From: Coriaria nepalensis
Lineage: Eukaryota; Streptophyta; Magnoliopsida; Cucurbitales; Coriariaceae
Length of the DNA stretch: 64,000 nucleotides
NCBI GenBank assembly: GCA_027186245.1
Contig: CP114493.1
Span: forward strand, 6,083,501 to 6,147,500
Direction: 5' to 3'
Below the pieces are notes generated by a model. That model ran no database searches. It had not been told where the DNA came from and saw only the letters and a list, made by a program, of their open reading frames with translations. Numbering within the stretch: the stretch's first letter is position 1; every line of letters begins with the position of its first letter. The position numbers and the translations under genes were made by a program. Shown piece by piece: positions 48,626 through 61,370 of the stretch.

Positions 48626-48631
48626 TGGGCC
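48626..48631 (+). promoter_or_regulatory. Site II-like TGGGCC upstream of PRP4 coding start
   Basis: TGGGCC lies downstream of a likely 5' UTR exon donor (GACAG|GTAACG near 48571), so it may fall in the leader intron rather than the promoter. Single sites have weak predictive value. Confidence 0.25.
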
Positions 48632-48943
48632 CTAGCTTATTACCACCCGCGAAAACCTAAAAGACCCGAGTCTGAATCCTAAACTGACCGATTGAAGCTC
48701 GAGAGCTGGAGCTCCACGTAGAATCATCACCATTCTCTCTTTTTAATCGTATATGATTTCTGTCATATTTTGGGTTTCGATCGTATATTTATTGTCTCAA
48801 TTTTGGGGATTTGTTGGTTTGGAGCATGTACCAACTTATGGCAAATAATGGTTCTCAATGCAGTCAGTAAAGAATGGATTGGAAAAAAAAAAGGTTTTGT
48901 GAATAATATTTGTAAATTTCTGTTCTCTACTTTTTCAGATATC

Positions 48944-51242
48944 ATGGAGGGCGATGATATCATGGAAGTCACTGAATCTACAGCTCCAGAATCTTCAATT
49001 TCAGTCCCGGGGGATCAAATCGAGGCAGTTCCACTAGTAATTCCTCCTCCAATCATGCCATCCATTGCTCCAATTCCTCCTCCACCTGTAATTCGTCAAT
49101 CGGCACTAATTCCAGCTCGCCCTCCAGTCTTTAGACCCCCTGTCTCACAAAATGGCGAGGTGAGAGCAAGTGACTCAGATTCAGAAGATGATGGCTCTGC
49201 TCCCTCCCGGACAGCTCCAAGCTCAACTGCAGAATATGAGATATCGGAGGAGAGCAGAGTGGTGAGGGAGAAGCAGGAAAAAGCAATGCAAGAATTTCTT
49301 ATGAAGCGGCGTGCATCTGCTTTAGCTGTGCCTACTAATGACATGGCGGTACGAGCTCGTCTTCGCAGACTTGGCGAACCCATAACTCTGTTTGGAGAAA
49401 GGGAGATGGAAAGGCGGGATAGGCTGCGAATGATAATGGCAAGACTGGATTCGGAAGGGCAGTTGGAGAAACTGATGAAAGCTCATGAGGAGGAGGAAGC
49501 TGCTGCTTCTGCTACAACGGAAGATGTTGAAGAAGAGATGCTTCAGTATCCCTTTTATACTGAAGGGTCAAAAGCTCTCATGGATGCTAGACGCGATATT
49601 GCAAATTACTCCATTCCCAGGGCAGCTTCACGTATTGAGCGTGCAAGGAGGAAAAGGGATGATCCTGATGAAGATATTGATGCGGAGATAAATTGGGCTT
49701 TGGATCAAGCAAGGAGTCTGGTCCTTGATTGCAGTGAGATTGGGGACGATAGACCACTTTCTGGTTGTTCATTTTCACGTGATGGACAACTACTTGCCAC
49801 CAGGTGTCTTCTTTCTATTACATATGCACAACCTAAATACTCATTAGGTTATCCTGATTTTTTCTTTCCTTATAGAATTTTTCCCTTGGTTTTTGTTTTG
49901 CACCTACCAAAAAAAAAATATTAATTATTATGTTACCTAGAGGAAATAGAGACATTAAAAGAAAGTAATTGGAGAATTGGACACCCTTCCTAGGTGAATG
50001 GTTGTTTAAGGCATAATGAGTTTTCTTTCTTTCTTATACTTTTCAGTGCTCTGAGTGGTGTTGCTAAGATATGGAGCATGCCCCAAGTAAATAAGGTTTC
50101 CACCTTAAAGGGACACACAGAACGTGTTACTGATGTTACGTTTTCTCCTACCCATGACCTCCTAGCGACTGCATCTGCTGATCGAACGGCAAGATTGTGG
50201 AACACTGAAGGATCTTTGTTGAAGACATTTGAGGGCCATCTAGACCGTCTTGCCCGAATCGCCTTCCATCCTTCTGGAAGGTACTTGGGCACTACAAGCT
50301 TTGACAAAACCTGGAGACTTTGGGATGTGGATTCTGGGGTAGAGTTGCTTCTTCAAGAAGGTCATAGCAGGAGCGTGTATGGGATTGCTTTCCACCATGA
50401 TGGATCTTTAGTAGCGTCTTGTGGACTTGACTCCCTTGCTCGTGTTTGGGACCTTCGTATTGGCAGAAGCATTCTTGCTCTTGAAGGTCATGTCAAGCCG
50501 GTAAAATTATTACCCTATTTATTTAGTACTTTTGTTTTCCTATCAATTCATGATGGGAATTGCCTCATTCATATGAGGCTTCTTCTCTCATATTCTTCCA
50601 TATCTTTATTGAATATGCTGTATTTTATTTTATTTATTTATTTCAGGTACTTGGAGTCAGCTTTTCTCCCAATGGTTACCATTTGGCAACTGGAGCCGAA
50701 GACAACTCTTGCCGTATTTGGGATATAAGGAAGAAAAGATCCATATATACCATACCTGCCCACTCCAACCTCCTTTCACAGGTCAAATTTGAGCCTCAAG
50801 AGGGATATTACTTGGTAACTGCCTCTTACGATATGACAGCAAAGGTATTATATCTTATGGTAATTGTATAGTATGGAATAATTCTGTTTCTTTTCTTTTA
50901 TAATGTTCTTGATCACTGATAGCAAGTTTCAAGTTTTACGAATTTAATCTTCTATTTGTATAAATAGATTTGGTCAGCACGGGATTTCAAGCCGGTGAAG
51001 ACACTTTCTGGACATGAAGCAAAAGTAACATGTTTGGATGTCATAGGAGGTGAGTCACTATCTGAAGGTTAACACTAACAGTTTATGACTATCTGAATGC
51101 TTGGCTTGGAAACATATGTTCTAACTAGTTTTAATGTAAAATGGCAGATGGACAGTGCATAGCAACTGTGTCACATGATCGGACCATCAAGCTATGGTCT
51201 GTCAGTAACAGAGAGAGAGAGCAAACTATGGACGTTGATTGA
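48944..51242 (+). CDS. PRP4: U4/U6 snRNP protein PRP4 (WD40), LACHESIS-type
   Basis: PRP4 binds the U4/U6 snRNA duplex with PRP3 in the spliceosomal tri-snRNP; the Arabidopsis homologue LACHESIS is needed for gamete cell fate. Coding exons are 48944-49803, 50047-50500, 50647-50844, 50968-51049 and 51148-51242, 562 residues, phases agreeing. A 5' UTR intron probably ends with the TTTTTCAG at 48939. The N-terminus has a Pro-rich segment (IPPPIMPSIAPIPPPP), an acidic patch, then the diagnostic Prp4 motif VRARLRRLGEPITLFGE (about 136-152) and coiled-coil-prone charged helices. From about residue 265 come seven WD40 blades (ARLWNTEG, WRLWDVDS, ARVWDLR, CRIWDIRKK, KIWSARD, IKLWSV). The longer open frame beginning at 48770 starts in the leader intron and is not used. 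Confidence 0.95.
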
Positions 51243-51984
51243 ATTCACTAAGTGAAGATCTAGAGCGTCATTATGTGGTTCTCTTTTGGCCACCACTAAG
51301 TTAACATTCCGGACAAATATCACGACAATGAGGAAGTCTCTAACTAGGTTGTAAGTGCTATACTGGATAGCGGTCAAATTCGAAGGTAGTGATTGTATTA
51401 GAATTTTGAGATATTTTAACATCCTTTGAAATCCAGGTGGAATCAATTTTGACCCAGTTCTCGCTCTCTGTTTCACTTTTCAGCAGTCTTTTAACTGAGT
51501 ATGATAGGCATGATTAGAAATTTGATGCGGCCGGATTGGGCGGATAACAGTCGGGTTATGACTCCCAAAATTCATAATCGGATGGGGGTTTGACCGAAGA
51601 AAAAAAGAACCTAAACTACCCCCTTCTGTTTCTTTCTCTCGTGCCCTCCCTCCCCTCTATTCTCTTCTCTCGCCACTTCCACCCCCACTCCCAATGAGAG
51701 AAAAAAAAAGAGGTCAGATTCGAGCATCTGATCCCTTTGGTGCTGATCAGAATGCCTGCCTATCCCGAAGCAAAACTCAGATTGATCGGAAAGAAGGCTA
51801 GGTCCAAAATACCTTCCACTAAACTGAGAATATTTTAGATTTACAAAACATGTTGTCCAAGAAAATTCACATGAGCCTTAGCCTCAGATACAAAATTTAA
51901 TTTCTGTTAAATACGACTTCGTAGCTCGTAGGCTTAAAAATTTCCAATCCAAAGATAGGTTCCTCAGTTCCGCCACAAATTAAT
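51243..51984. other. PRP4 3' region and intergenic DNA
   Basis: About 240 bp is probably 3' UTR. A C/T-rich tract at 51615-51700 is the only notable feature. Confidence 0.5.
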
Positions 51985-54248
51985 CTATAACGAGGCCAAC
52001 AGGGCAATGATCACTGCCCAACACATCAGGTAGACTGTAGGAGTCATGTACCTTCTCAGCAATAGAATCCGAGACAAGTAGTCGCCACCCTGTTTTACAC
52101 AATTCAACAATCACACAGAAACCAATTTAAAGATATAAATGAACCTGTTGCAAGATTTATATGTAGCAGTGGAATCCGACTTCAAATACCTTTGTTGGTT
52201 TTACATCTGCCATGGGGATATCCCCAGGAAGTGTACCCAACAACACCTGGGTGTTGCTTTCCAAAGGTATCCACGAGTCCCTTTGATAAGAAGTTCATCC
52301 CAAAAAACTGTGTTTCTTCTGTAAATCTAGCACTTCTTTTATTTCCATATTCATCCACGAGACAAGAATAAGACTGATACAACTACAATATGGAAGGGAG
52401 TGCTCAACATGGAAAGCAGGATCCACCCAAGCAAGTCAAGACTTTACTACATTTAACTGAAAATATATTTACTCATGATGCGTCAATTAAGGTTTTAAAA
52501 GGAGAGAAGATTGCACAGGTCTGTGTATCATTAATATCGGGATTACTTACAGCATGATTGTAGATGACTATCTCTTGATGTGCTTTGACTTTTCCAAATC
52601 CTAATACACCAAGAACAAAGGCACCATTAAGAATCAAGCCAGAGGGTAGTATTAGACATTAGTACATGTACATCAATATGAAGTTGCCATTATATAACAA
52701 TTAAATAACACAGAAAATACTTTCTTACCTTCATGTAATTGTTGAAATAAGCATGCTGGAAATCTAGTTAGATAAATTCAGACCCTTGAGATTATTGCTG
52801 TTCCAGAATAACCAAGTTTAGAAACACTGCATGTCCAGAAACTGTTGTCATAGCCATCAATTAGACACTTCCTAATATCTTCAATATCCTTTCTCCTGCC
52901 CCAAAAGTTGAGAAGAAAGCAATTGTTTACCCACAAAAGATAAAACAAAGGTGCAGAGAATAAAAAGTAGCAATATTATACTTTAGCAACGCTCTTAATC
53001 CACCTTATACTTGCCTGCAATTTGGTGTCTTGTTAGCACAATACATCAAAATCTTCCCTTTGAGCAAGTTGCAATGCAGAGAATCCCTCTTACTTAAGCA
53101 ACGCTCTTAATCCGTTAACATTCCAAGACAAAAGTTTCACAAACTCTGTGTCTCTAGTAAGAGGTGGTGGCCTCATGGTTCTAGGGTTATATGGGATCCA
53201 ATCTTTTCTAGGCTTCTTGTGGGCAAGAACTGTCCATGATTCATTTATAATGCTGCTAACATTTTCTTAAGATACTTTTTCAAGTCCTAATGAGCTTTCC
53301 ACCTAGCAACATTAGTCACTACAAAATGAATCCTCCTTCACAAGGAAACAATTCACAGCATGATGAAGGGCATAGAAAGAAAGAGACTAATCTGAAAAAC
53401 TAAACAATAAGCATTTTGGCACCTGAAAGTCAATCAAATTCGATTGAGACATTCTTCTTTGTTATCGTGACCTTAGTTTTTACTTTCACAAATTCACCAG
53501 CAACTACCTATTGCCTTGACTTTCCTTTGTTGAGGCACAGGGCTTTTAGGAATGGCATCAAAGTCTTAACAACAACTGCATCAGATAAAATCTTATCCTT
53601 CAAATTTGTTGACATATCTTCAGAGGTTTAATGTTCTTCTACTTCCTGAGAACTTTCAGCTGCACGAGAATAAACTTCGATTTTGAATACAGGAAATAAA
53701 AGCTACAATCTGTACCACTACAAGAAGAGCAAAAGATAAATTTTATAAGAACATGGAAGTATTTTCAAAAGTGATATCAGAGATACCATTGATCTTCTTC
53801 TCCACGTAGCACTTAAAAGCAGATATAAGATCAGGCTTATTGCCTCTGGGAGGGATACCGAGACTCCTGCAAAAATATACAGCCATTGAAATATAAATAA
53901 TAATGCACTTGTTTTGCAAATATTGTAATGATACTGTACTCAAAATACAAAGATAAAAAGGAAGTTCCTGTGTTGAAGAGAAGAATAAACTAATACCAAC
54001 CTTAATGTTGTTCTGAGTTCTTGCATAGTCATAGCCTCTATTCTAGCTGGGTCGTCTTAAAAACTCTGAATTTCAAGACTACAACTTTTCACGCCATTAG
54101 AATCAGAGCTTGCAGGCCTTAATCCTTTCAATTTATTATCTTCACCATACTCACCGATCGGAAATTTGGGTGCAGCGTAGCCAGAAATGTACCGTTTAGA
54201 CCCCATTGTGGTCACGCTCAAGGAAACAAAGGAGGTTGCGATTCTCAA
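51985..54248 (-). pseudogene. ARP-type AP endonuclease (SAP domain plus exonuclease III fold), broken
   Basis: The intact family protein cuts DNA at abasic sites. From high to low coordinate I see: an N-terminal exon (54248-54002) ending in the SAP start AMTMQELRTTLR; a SAP continuation LGIPPRGNKPDLISAFKCYV (53867-53750); [20 protein letters not shown] and [15 protein letters not shown] (53240-53100); EGFSALQLAQREDFDVLC then QDTKLQ (53090-53000); [18 protein letters not shown] to GTAIISR (52900-52795); [20 protein letters not shown] (52270-52210); and the [11 protein letters not shown] end (52030-51985). In-frame TAA stops follow EIQSF, follow RALLK, and replace Leu in the LQETK catalytic block, which also has Glu changed to Asp. 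The DLN region and the GLSGHDTEGR stretch are missing and small indels disrupt the rest. A duplicated GCAACGCTCTTAATCC occurs at 52986 and 53099. Confidence 0.8.
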
Positions 54249-55340
54249 ATTTCTCTGACCGGCTGCAAAACTATTTTCAAAGGGTTCTCAGTCAGCTAAT
54301 CTATTCAAAGCGCCATAGAAACTAACATAATCAGCCTGAGAGCAAAGAAAAGCAACAAAAGTCAAAATTTAAACGCCAGCTTGAGTGCGAGGGAAAACTT
54401 GGAAGAACAAAAAATGTTAACTTTACCTATTACTATTCCATATCGTTTCTACTTTCTTGGCAAACAAACAGAGGCAAAAAGGAAAATTAACTCGAACAAA
54501 AAAGAGAGAAAGAAAACCCTTCTGAAACGCAACGGTGAAAAATTTAGCTTTAGACGAACCTCGATAGGTATAACAAACTCTTAAACCCTAGTGAGGGAAT
54601 GCGCTCGCTAAGCAGGGGATGCGCATGTTAGCAGAGTATGTATCAGTCTGTTTATGAACATAGGGAAGGATCCGCCATATTTGCGATGGTCGTCACAGAA
54701 GTACCCGCGCTACAGCCTACAGCCGGGTCCCCTCGGTTCCACGTGTGAACTGCACGTGTGCTATGCACTTCAGTTTTTATTTCTTTTCTGACTAATAATT
54801 TTTCGGAATACTTAAAAAAATTTATCTAAAAATTATAATAAATATTTAATTTTAACTTTAAATTATATTTAAATAATTATTAAAATTTCCAGCCCACATA
54901 CTGTCCCGACCCGACCCAACTTCCCCCTCATGTTTTACTTCATAAACATAAGGTAGGAACATTTTTGTTTTTTTGGCCATTAGACAGAAAGTTAAAGCTA
55001 CAAAACATAAACAAAGTAACTAGCTCTATTTTTATTGATCCGAGTCAGAAATCAATATTTTTCACATCCTCCTTCTCAATGTGTAGGCATAAGAAATGTG
55101 TAGATCTCAGTTTACAAAATGTCAAAGAAAAAATCATCTCTGACTTCAAAAATCTATCAACTGCAATCTGGGATCCGATTAACGCTCTACTCACCCTCAC
55201 TCTCCATAATCTACAATCTAAACCCGCTTAAATCATAACACCGAAACACCTACCCTAAATAGAAATCTCTCTCTTTGTGGTTTTGGTTTGTGTAAATACT
55301 TCGTACACAAGATCCATCTTCATTTAAAAAGGCGGCACAG
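54249..55340. other. Intergenic region between ARP pseudogene and glycosyltransferase gene
   Basis: The 5' flank of the pseudogene holds a telo-box-like AAACCCTAG near 54593 and a pair of CACGTG G-boxes at 54740 and 54753. The frame at 54965-55231 has no ATG start and lies at the 3' side of the glycosyltransferase gene. No gene is supported. Confidence 0.5.
54740..54758. promoter_or_regulatory. Paired CACGTG G-boxes
   Basis: Two perfect palindromic CACGTG words lie 13 bp apart (start to start), about 490 bp upstream of the first coding-like exon of the broken ARP gene. G-boxes bind bZIP and bHLH factors; which gene they served is unclear. Confidence 0.45.
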
Positions 55341-58300
55341 TCAATGAAGTTGTAATTGTTTAAACGGATGTGAAATTTCAGACTCTATACTGAAATCAAA
55401 GAGACCGGGGGGTGATAATGGTGGGATAGCAGAAGGGTAGGAAAGATTCCCTGTAAATTCCAGTATCCTTCTTGCAGTTGATTGAGAATCTAAGTTATGA
55501 CCACTCTTTCTTGAAGACATCCCAGCGGATTTGACTGTCCTAGAAGAATTACTACTCTCTACAGATGATAAGAACTGATCTTTGGCTTCAGTATTCTGCA
55601 AGGCAGAAGATATTAAGGAACTAAAAACACCACCATCTCTCAAACCTTGGATAATGACCTGTAAAGAGAGGACAATTTTAAAGTTTTACAAATGTTTCAT
55701 AACCATGAGTATCTGATTGCAAAAATAAAAACTATTGCAGTTTAGATTAGAGAGAATGAAAAAGAGACAAGGAAGGTATGGGGAAAATTGAGTTTACCAT
55801 GGGAGCATATATGCGAGTCAGAATACCCTTCCTCAAAAGTTTCAAGTTCAGTGTTTTATCGGTCCAGACAATTCGTTCTCGATACCTGAAGGCAGAGAAA
55901 AAGATTAGTAAGATTAATGCAACCCATCTATCTTCGTATGATTAGTAGGATAGAGAAAGAAGAAGAAGATATAAACCAATTTTGGATGAAGTGTAGACAA
56001 AGAAAACTATAATTAACAGTATCTGATGGGTTTGAGTGGCCTCAATGTGAGAGAATATAAGGTTGAGTTATTAGATCTTACCAACGAAGCATTTCCTCTT
56101 CAGTTGCAGTTGAAGCAATAATGAATGCCTGTTCAGAAAAGTAAAACAGCTATAAGCAAAATAATTAATGAGTGCAAGATTTTTTATAGCATTTCTTTAC
56201 ACTAAAATGGTAAAAAAAGGACAGGGAAGGCAGCAGAACTCACAGCTCTGTCAAATTCCAACATAAAGCATCTTTTAACATCTTCCTTGGTGGGTTTGCA
56301 GCCACACCGATCACGTCTTGAAGTCAAATCAGAAAATTTGGGGTATGTATAGTGCAGAACAGCAGCCTCATCCAACTTGACCTCACTGTCATGAAAAAAT
56401 TAATAATTGATTATCATGTATAAGAGGAGAGAAGGAGGAGGAGGGGGGTTGGGTACATGACAGATCCATGCTTGTGAAAGTTGAGAAAGAATCAACGTAC
56501 TTTGGGGTCTTCATGTAATTGTGCCATCTATGTGCACCATTCGGACGAAGATGATCTTGAATCCGAGCAGCCGATTTCCCATTTCCATATGTCAAAAAGT
56601 AGTTTGGGTTACCACGAGTTGCTTCTTTGTAATTTCCAAAGTACACATCTTTTGTGAGATGGTCATAATTCTTTTTGAACATTGACACCTACACCATGAT
56701 AAAGTTTTAATTTTTTTAAGAAAATTAATTTTAAAAAAAAAATATCAAACCAAGTAGCCATGCCAACAAGTTTATAATCCAAATAAACAAACTCACACCA
56801 AAAGAAACCAAATAATGCAATAGCCTTCATTAATGAATGAACTTCTGTACAATTGCAAGTTCTAATTCTTTTCTTTTTTGGCTTTTCTATTTGGGGGAAA
56901 AAGATCAAAAGTGGTAGAACTAGAGAATCGGCTAATCGTCCGATCAAATCAGTTAAAACTGTCACCCGAAGAATTGGATAGATGTTATATACGGAAGAGA
57001 TCTTACCTCACTGAAAGGATCCTTAATATCATCTCGCTCCACACTGCTCTCCTGTAGCAGAAAAACAGTAAGATTGTATATACGGAACAACTGTTTCGAT
57101 TCACTGAAAACTTTAAAATATACTCATATTAGTAAGGATTATTGAATTTTCTTCACTCACGTAATTAGGAAAGACAACCATATCAACATTTGCAGGCACC
57201 TCTGAAAGCAACAGTCTTAAAGAGTACTCGTGTGTGCCCCCCGGGTATATCAGCTCATCAGTGTCAAGATGAAAAATCCACTCCATTCCAGCTTCCTATG
57301 ATTATAGTAGATTGTACTGAATAAGAAGAGTTGTACTTAATAAGGTTTTATAGTGGATCTCAGATAGTTGATGGAACCCATACCCTGGCCATGACAATGG
57401 CCATTTCCATGTTCAAAGATTGCTTCACAAACAATTCATAATTACATGGTTTGTAGAAGAAGCTTGCCAGCCACGTTTCATTCCAAATCCGGCTATGTTC
57501 CCATGATTAAGACAAAATCAAATTTTATATAATCAGATTCACAGTCAAATAAAATTGAAAAGAGAAAATAAAATGTAAAACATTAATTAAAAATGCAACT
57601 AAAATATCAAAGCATCGATATCTTTAAGAATTTAGTTTTTTTACCAAGCATTGAACTGGCAGTTGTCATAAAGAATGAAAAAGGGTAGAGTCACGGATGG
57701 TTCCCGTACACAAATTTTCTCACCTCTTAGATTGTTGTTCTTCTAATTCTGTAGTCCTATATATGACTTTCACCCCCTGAAAAAATGAAAACAACTGCTC
57801 CTTAGTAGATAGATAAAGCCTAGAAAAATCATTACCAAATCCTGTAATGACTGAGTGTAGCAAGATCTTATAAAATGCAATGCTCAAAAGCAAAGAAATC
57901 AGCTCACCGGAATGCTTTCTAAGACTTTGGAAACATTGGAGGATGCAGCCTTCCCTTCCACAAAAAGGAAAAAGGTTGACACTCCAATGACCTTGTGATA
58001 ATAGATCCATGGCAAAGTCTGCTCTAAACCAGCAGAAGTGCTTGTTTGAATACATATCTGCCATACAGAAAAAGTTGCAGAATGAAAAAAATAAATAAAT
58101 ATAGAACTTCCAAAATTTGCAAGTACAGCATTCATCATTATAGGCAAAATACTGTAGTTTATAACGATGGTATACCACATTAAGGTATGGAAAAGGATGA
58201 GCAAAACGTTTGCAGAGATGAATGATCCAAAGACCAAAACAAACAGCAAGGATCAACCCACAAGAACATTATAAATATCCAGATCCCATTAACCAGATTC

Positions 58301-58735
58301 GATAAAAACATGAATCACAGCCTAAACCCACAAACAAAAATGCAGATATTCATATCAACCCAAGAACTCTAAACCAATGTTCAAGACTCTATTTCCCCCA
58401 AGTATTCAAACAGCACGACTTACCTTCGGCTTCAGATCCGAACCATAATCGAACTTCCAATCATGAAAATAAGGAAAATTGGCCGTACTTCTCCGGCTGA
58501 AAGGATCCACACAATTAGACCTCGAAGACTGGGAAGTAAGGGAGGGAGCGGAGCCACCCATCCCTGGAAACTCATGGTGATCCGGCGACCACCGCGTGGC
58601 AGGATCATCCAGGCCGCCCCGCCATTGTAGAACGAAAGCGAAGCAAGCGAGAGTCAATGGCAGAAGAGTTAGGAGCAGAAAGAGTCGCGAATTGAAAGCG
58701 TGAGAGGAAGACGACGACGAGAATAGACCCGCCAT
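55341..58735 (-). CDS. Golgi type II glycosyltransferase-like protein (GT2/GT92-like)
   Basis: The model is complement(55341-55658, 55798-55885, 56082-56128, 56244-56385, 56501-56688, 57007-57051, 57161-57295, 57384-57492, 57724-57776, 57908-58057, 58424-58735), 528 residues, with all eleven exons in phase. Residues about 15-35 form a single membrane anchor ([21 protein letters not shown]) after a short Ser-rich cytosolic tail, the type II layout of Golgi transferases. The catalytic part contains [15 protein letters not shown], an LDTD acidic motif likely to bind the metal-nucleotide sugar, then [33 protein letters not shown] and a [17 protein letters not shown] cysteine cluster. I assign a glycosyltransferase fold from these features; substrate is unknown. 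An upstream in-frame Met at 58816 would add 27 residues, but the shorter start fits a type II anchor better. Confidence 0.85.
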
Positions 58736-60690
58736 GAAAAGGTCGAACAGAGAGAGAAAGTTTGGCGCAAATAAAAAAAAAATCAATAAAAACTGAATTT
58801 TTTGTATTTCTATCAAACTTCAAGAAATGAAAAGTAATCAGTCTAAAAATCAAAATCCCCAACCCCTATACTACGAAACGGTAGGTCTCTAGCATAAACC
58901 CTAATTCCCCAAACCTAAGACTCTCCAGTTGAGACGAAGTTGGGAATCGTCTAATGCAGTTCGAGAAGAATGGAACAGGGCTAAAAAGAACACGAGAAGA
59001 AGAAGAAACAGACAGTTTTTATCGTTGTAGCGTAACCGTAACGTCTTTTTTCCTGCGATCTGTAAGAAAGAAAAATTACGATTATTCCTAAATTGAATTA
59101 TGCGTTAATTAATATGAAAATTAATAATAAATCCTCATTAGGAAATACGATTAAAACCTGCTGATCTTGTCACCTAACCTCCCAAATCAAGCTTAGCCTT
59201 ATCTCTAATCTCTATTACCAGATTCAGTTTAAAGCTGTCCAATATTTCTTAAATCAATTGTTTTGTAATAATTCCAACTCTGTTTTTTTTTTTAACGTAT
59301 ATGTTGTTGCGGGGGTGATACCGTTTGTTTCTGTGTGTGTAGTGTATACCGACCTCAAATTTGTGGGGTCCCACTTTTCCTCTTCGAGATTCCTGATTCT
59401 CAGATTAAGAATAAGGATATATTTAGTTGGATTTTCTTTTAAGGAGAATACGAATTCATAGGAATGCATATGAAATAAGAATAAAAGTAAATATTTTTTT
59501 TTTTTGTTTGGTTAAAGAATGAGACATGGGATAAAAAGCGGAATACAATATTTTAAAAAAATTTCTAAAATATTATAGGATTAAAATTTAAAAAATTTGT
59601 AATATATCTTTTATAAATAAATAATTTTATTAAAAAAATATATTTTAATGAAAATTAAAGAATCAATTTTTCATTTAAGTAGAAATCCAAAAAAACTTTT
59701 CCAATTTTATGAGTTTTTTAATCAGATAGCATAATAAAATGAAAAATCATTTAATTTCTTATTAAAAAGAAATCAAACCATGTATAAATTTTCCTAAAGC
59801 ATAGTATTTATAGGTTATATAAATTTTTTTTCAAAAAATAATTTCAAGTTGACAGATAATTAATTATGTTAGGCCTCTTATATTCATTATATAATACCTT
59901 ATCAATGTTGGTATAGGAAATGAATTTTTACGTAAAGTGACTATATAAATATCTGTACAGCTTGAGCATAATACTCGGACAATGCTGGTCAGTCTAAGCA
60001 TAAGTTAGCAGTATAAATATATGTACAGTTTTAATGTTATCAATACTTAAGCTAACTGACTGTGTAGACTAAGTCAATTGGCATACGTTGGTTTTCATGA
60101 ATCCTTAAGTCTAGGATATTATGATGGTATAATATAATAGCATATTAAATATGTACAATTATCAGTATAATAAGGATTATATTATAATTATACAATATAA
60201 ATTAAAGCTGAAGGAACGTGGACTTTCCCAGCTTACCTTCATTTTGTCCAATCGTAAAGATAAGTTAGAAGGATAAATATTTTCCGTAGGTCTTCCAATC
60301 ATCACCTACGATAAGATCAGAAATGATAGCTGTCAGCTACTAAAGTATGAAAGACTATTCCTTCCAAGTCCAATATCGTGAGACAAAAAAAAAAGAGTGA
60401 AGCTCAGAATCCTTTTCTTCAAAATCCTTTTCTTCTTCTATAATCTGGAATCTTAGAAAGTGAAAGTGAAGATTCTGATACAGAGGGTAGCACTAGTTGA
60501 AGGTTACTACTAGTTAGAACTTTCTGTTTAAAAAACTTGAAATTTGTTAGTTCTTGGACAATTGATTGAGGATAAAAGGAAAATCTATAAAGTATAAGAT
60601 GTCGAGATGAAATTGAGGTTTATGAGTCTTATTTAGTTAGCAAAGTTATAAAAATGTTAAGGTTTAAGTGCAAAGTCAAAGTAACTCGAA
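58736..60690. other. Upstream region of the glycosyltransferase gene and AT-rich repeats
   Basis: A telo-box AAACCCTAA lies at 58896-58904 in the promoter side. A MITE-like AT-rich segment with TTTGTTTGGTTAAAGAATGAG lies at about 59420-59815, resembling those in PAP16 intron 1. Similar words TATAAATATCTGTACAG and TATAAATATATGTACAG occur near 59943 and 60012. No gene is seen. Confidence 0.45.
58896..58904 (-). promoter_or_regulatory. Telo-box (AAACCCTAA) upstream of the glycosyltransferase gene
   Basis: AAACCCTAA is seen on the plus strand, about 160 bp upstream of the minus-strand start codon. Telo-boxes work in either orientation. Confidence 0.4.
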
Positions 60691-60699
60691 GTCTTAAAA

Positions 60700-61370
60700 T
60701 TTTGTGAATGGTCGACGGGTTAATGCTTTCAATATATGAAAGGGTCGACGGGGTCGACGCCTTCAGTATAAGAAATCAACATGAAACTAAGGACTTTGTC
60801 ATATTTCTGTCTTTCTAGACCGAGAACTCGGTCTAAATCAGGAACCTAGACTGAGAGGTCTTATCCTAGGTCTCGATTTGGGAAAAGAGAAAAGACCTCG
60901 GTTCGGATTGGGAACTTAGACTTAGGGACATAATAGTAGATCTCGGTCTGGGAGAAAGCACCTCAACTTCAGAAAAAAGGAAGGACCTCGGTCTGGATCG
61001 AGAATCTAGACCGAGGGACATTATATTAGATTTCAGTCTGGGAGGAAAAATGGAAAACCTCGATCTGGGAAAGAAAATAGGAAACTCCGATTTGGAAAGG
61101 AAAATAGGAAATCCCGGTCTGGGAAGAAAAAGTACTCGGTTTATGAGAAGTACTCGATCCGAAAATGCTTTTGACATGTCGCGTACGGGTCGATAGCTCA
61201 ACTCCTCGACCTACTCGATGCTTTAGACATATAAGAATAAGTATAAAAGGTCGATGGTCGACGCTACGACACCTCGATTATACTCGATGCCTTAAATATG
61301 AAAAATACTACCTAGAGTTGACGGGGTCAACGAGTCTATGGATTATCTTTAGAACTAGATTCACTCATAT
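60700..61370. repeat. Repeat with CGGTCT/AGACCGAG and GTCGACGGG words
   Basis: The segment is packed with related words: AGACCGAGAACTCGGTCT (a palindrome at about 60817), CTCGGTCTGGGAGAAA-type units, and GTCGACGGGGTCGACG and relatives at 60714-60760 and 61190-61335. These are the same kind of words as in the LTR-like repeat at 41-42 kb, in a different arrangement. No coding sequence is present. Confidence 0.6.

Noticed and set aside
48770..48943. N-terminal extension of the PRP4 open frame
   Set aside because: The stretch lies in a leader intron ending TTTTTCAG just before 48940; PRP4 proteins start near the acidic segment that follows 48944.
54965..55231. Plus-strand 88-residue frame downstream of the glycosyltransferase gene
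   Set aside because: It has no ATG start and no domain, and lies in the likely 3' region of the minus-strand gene.
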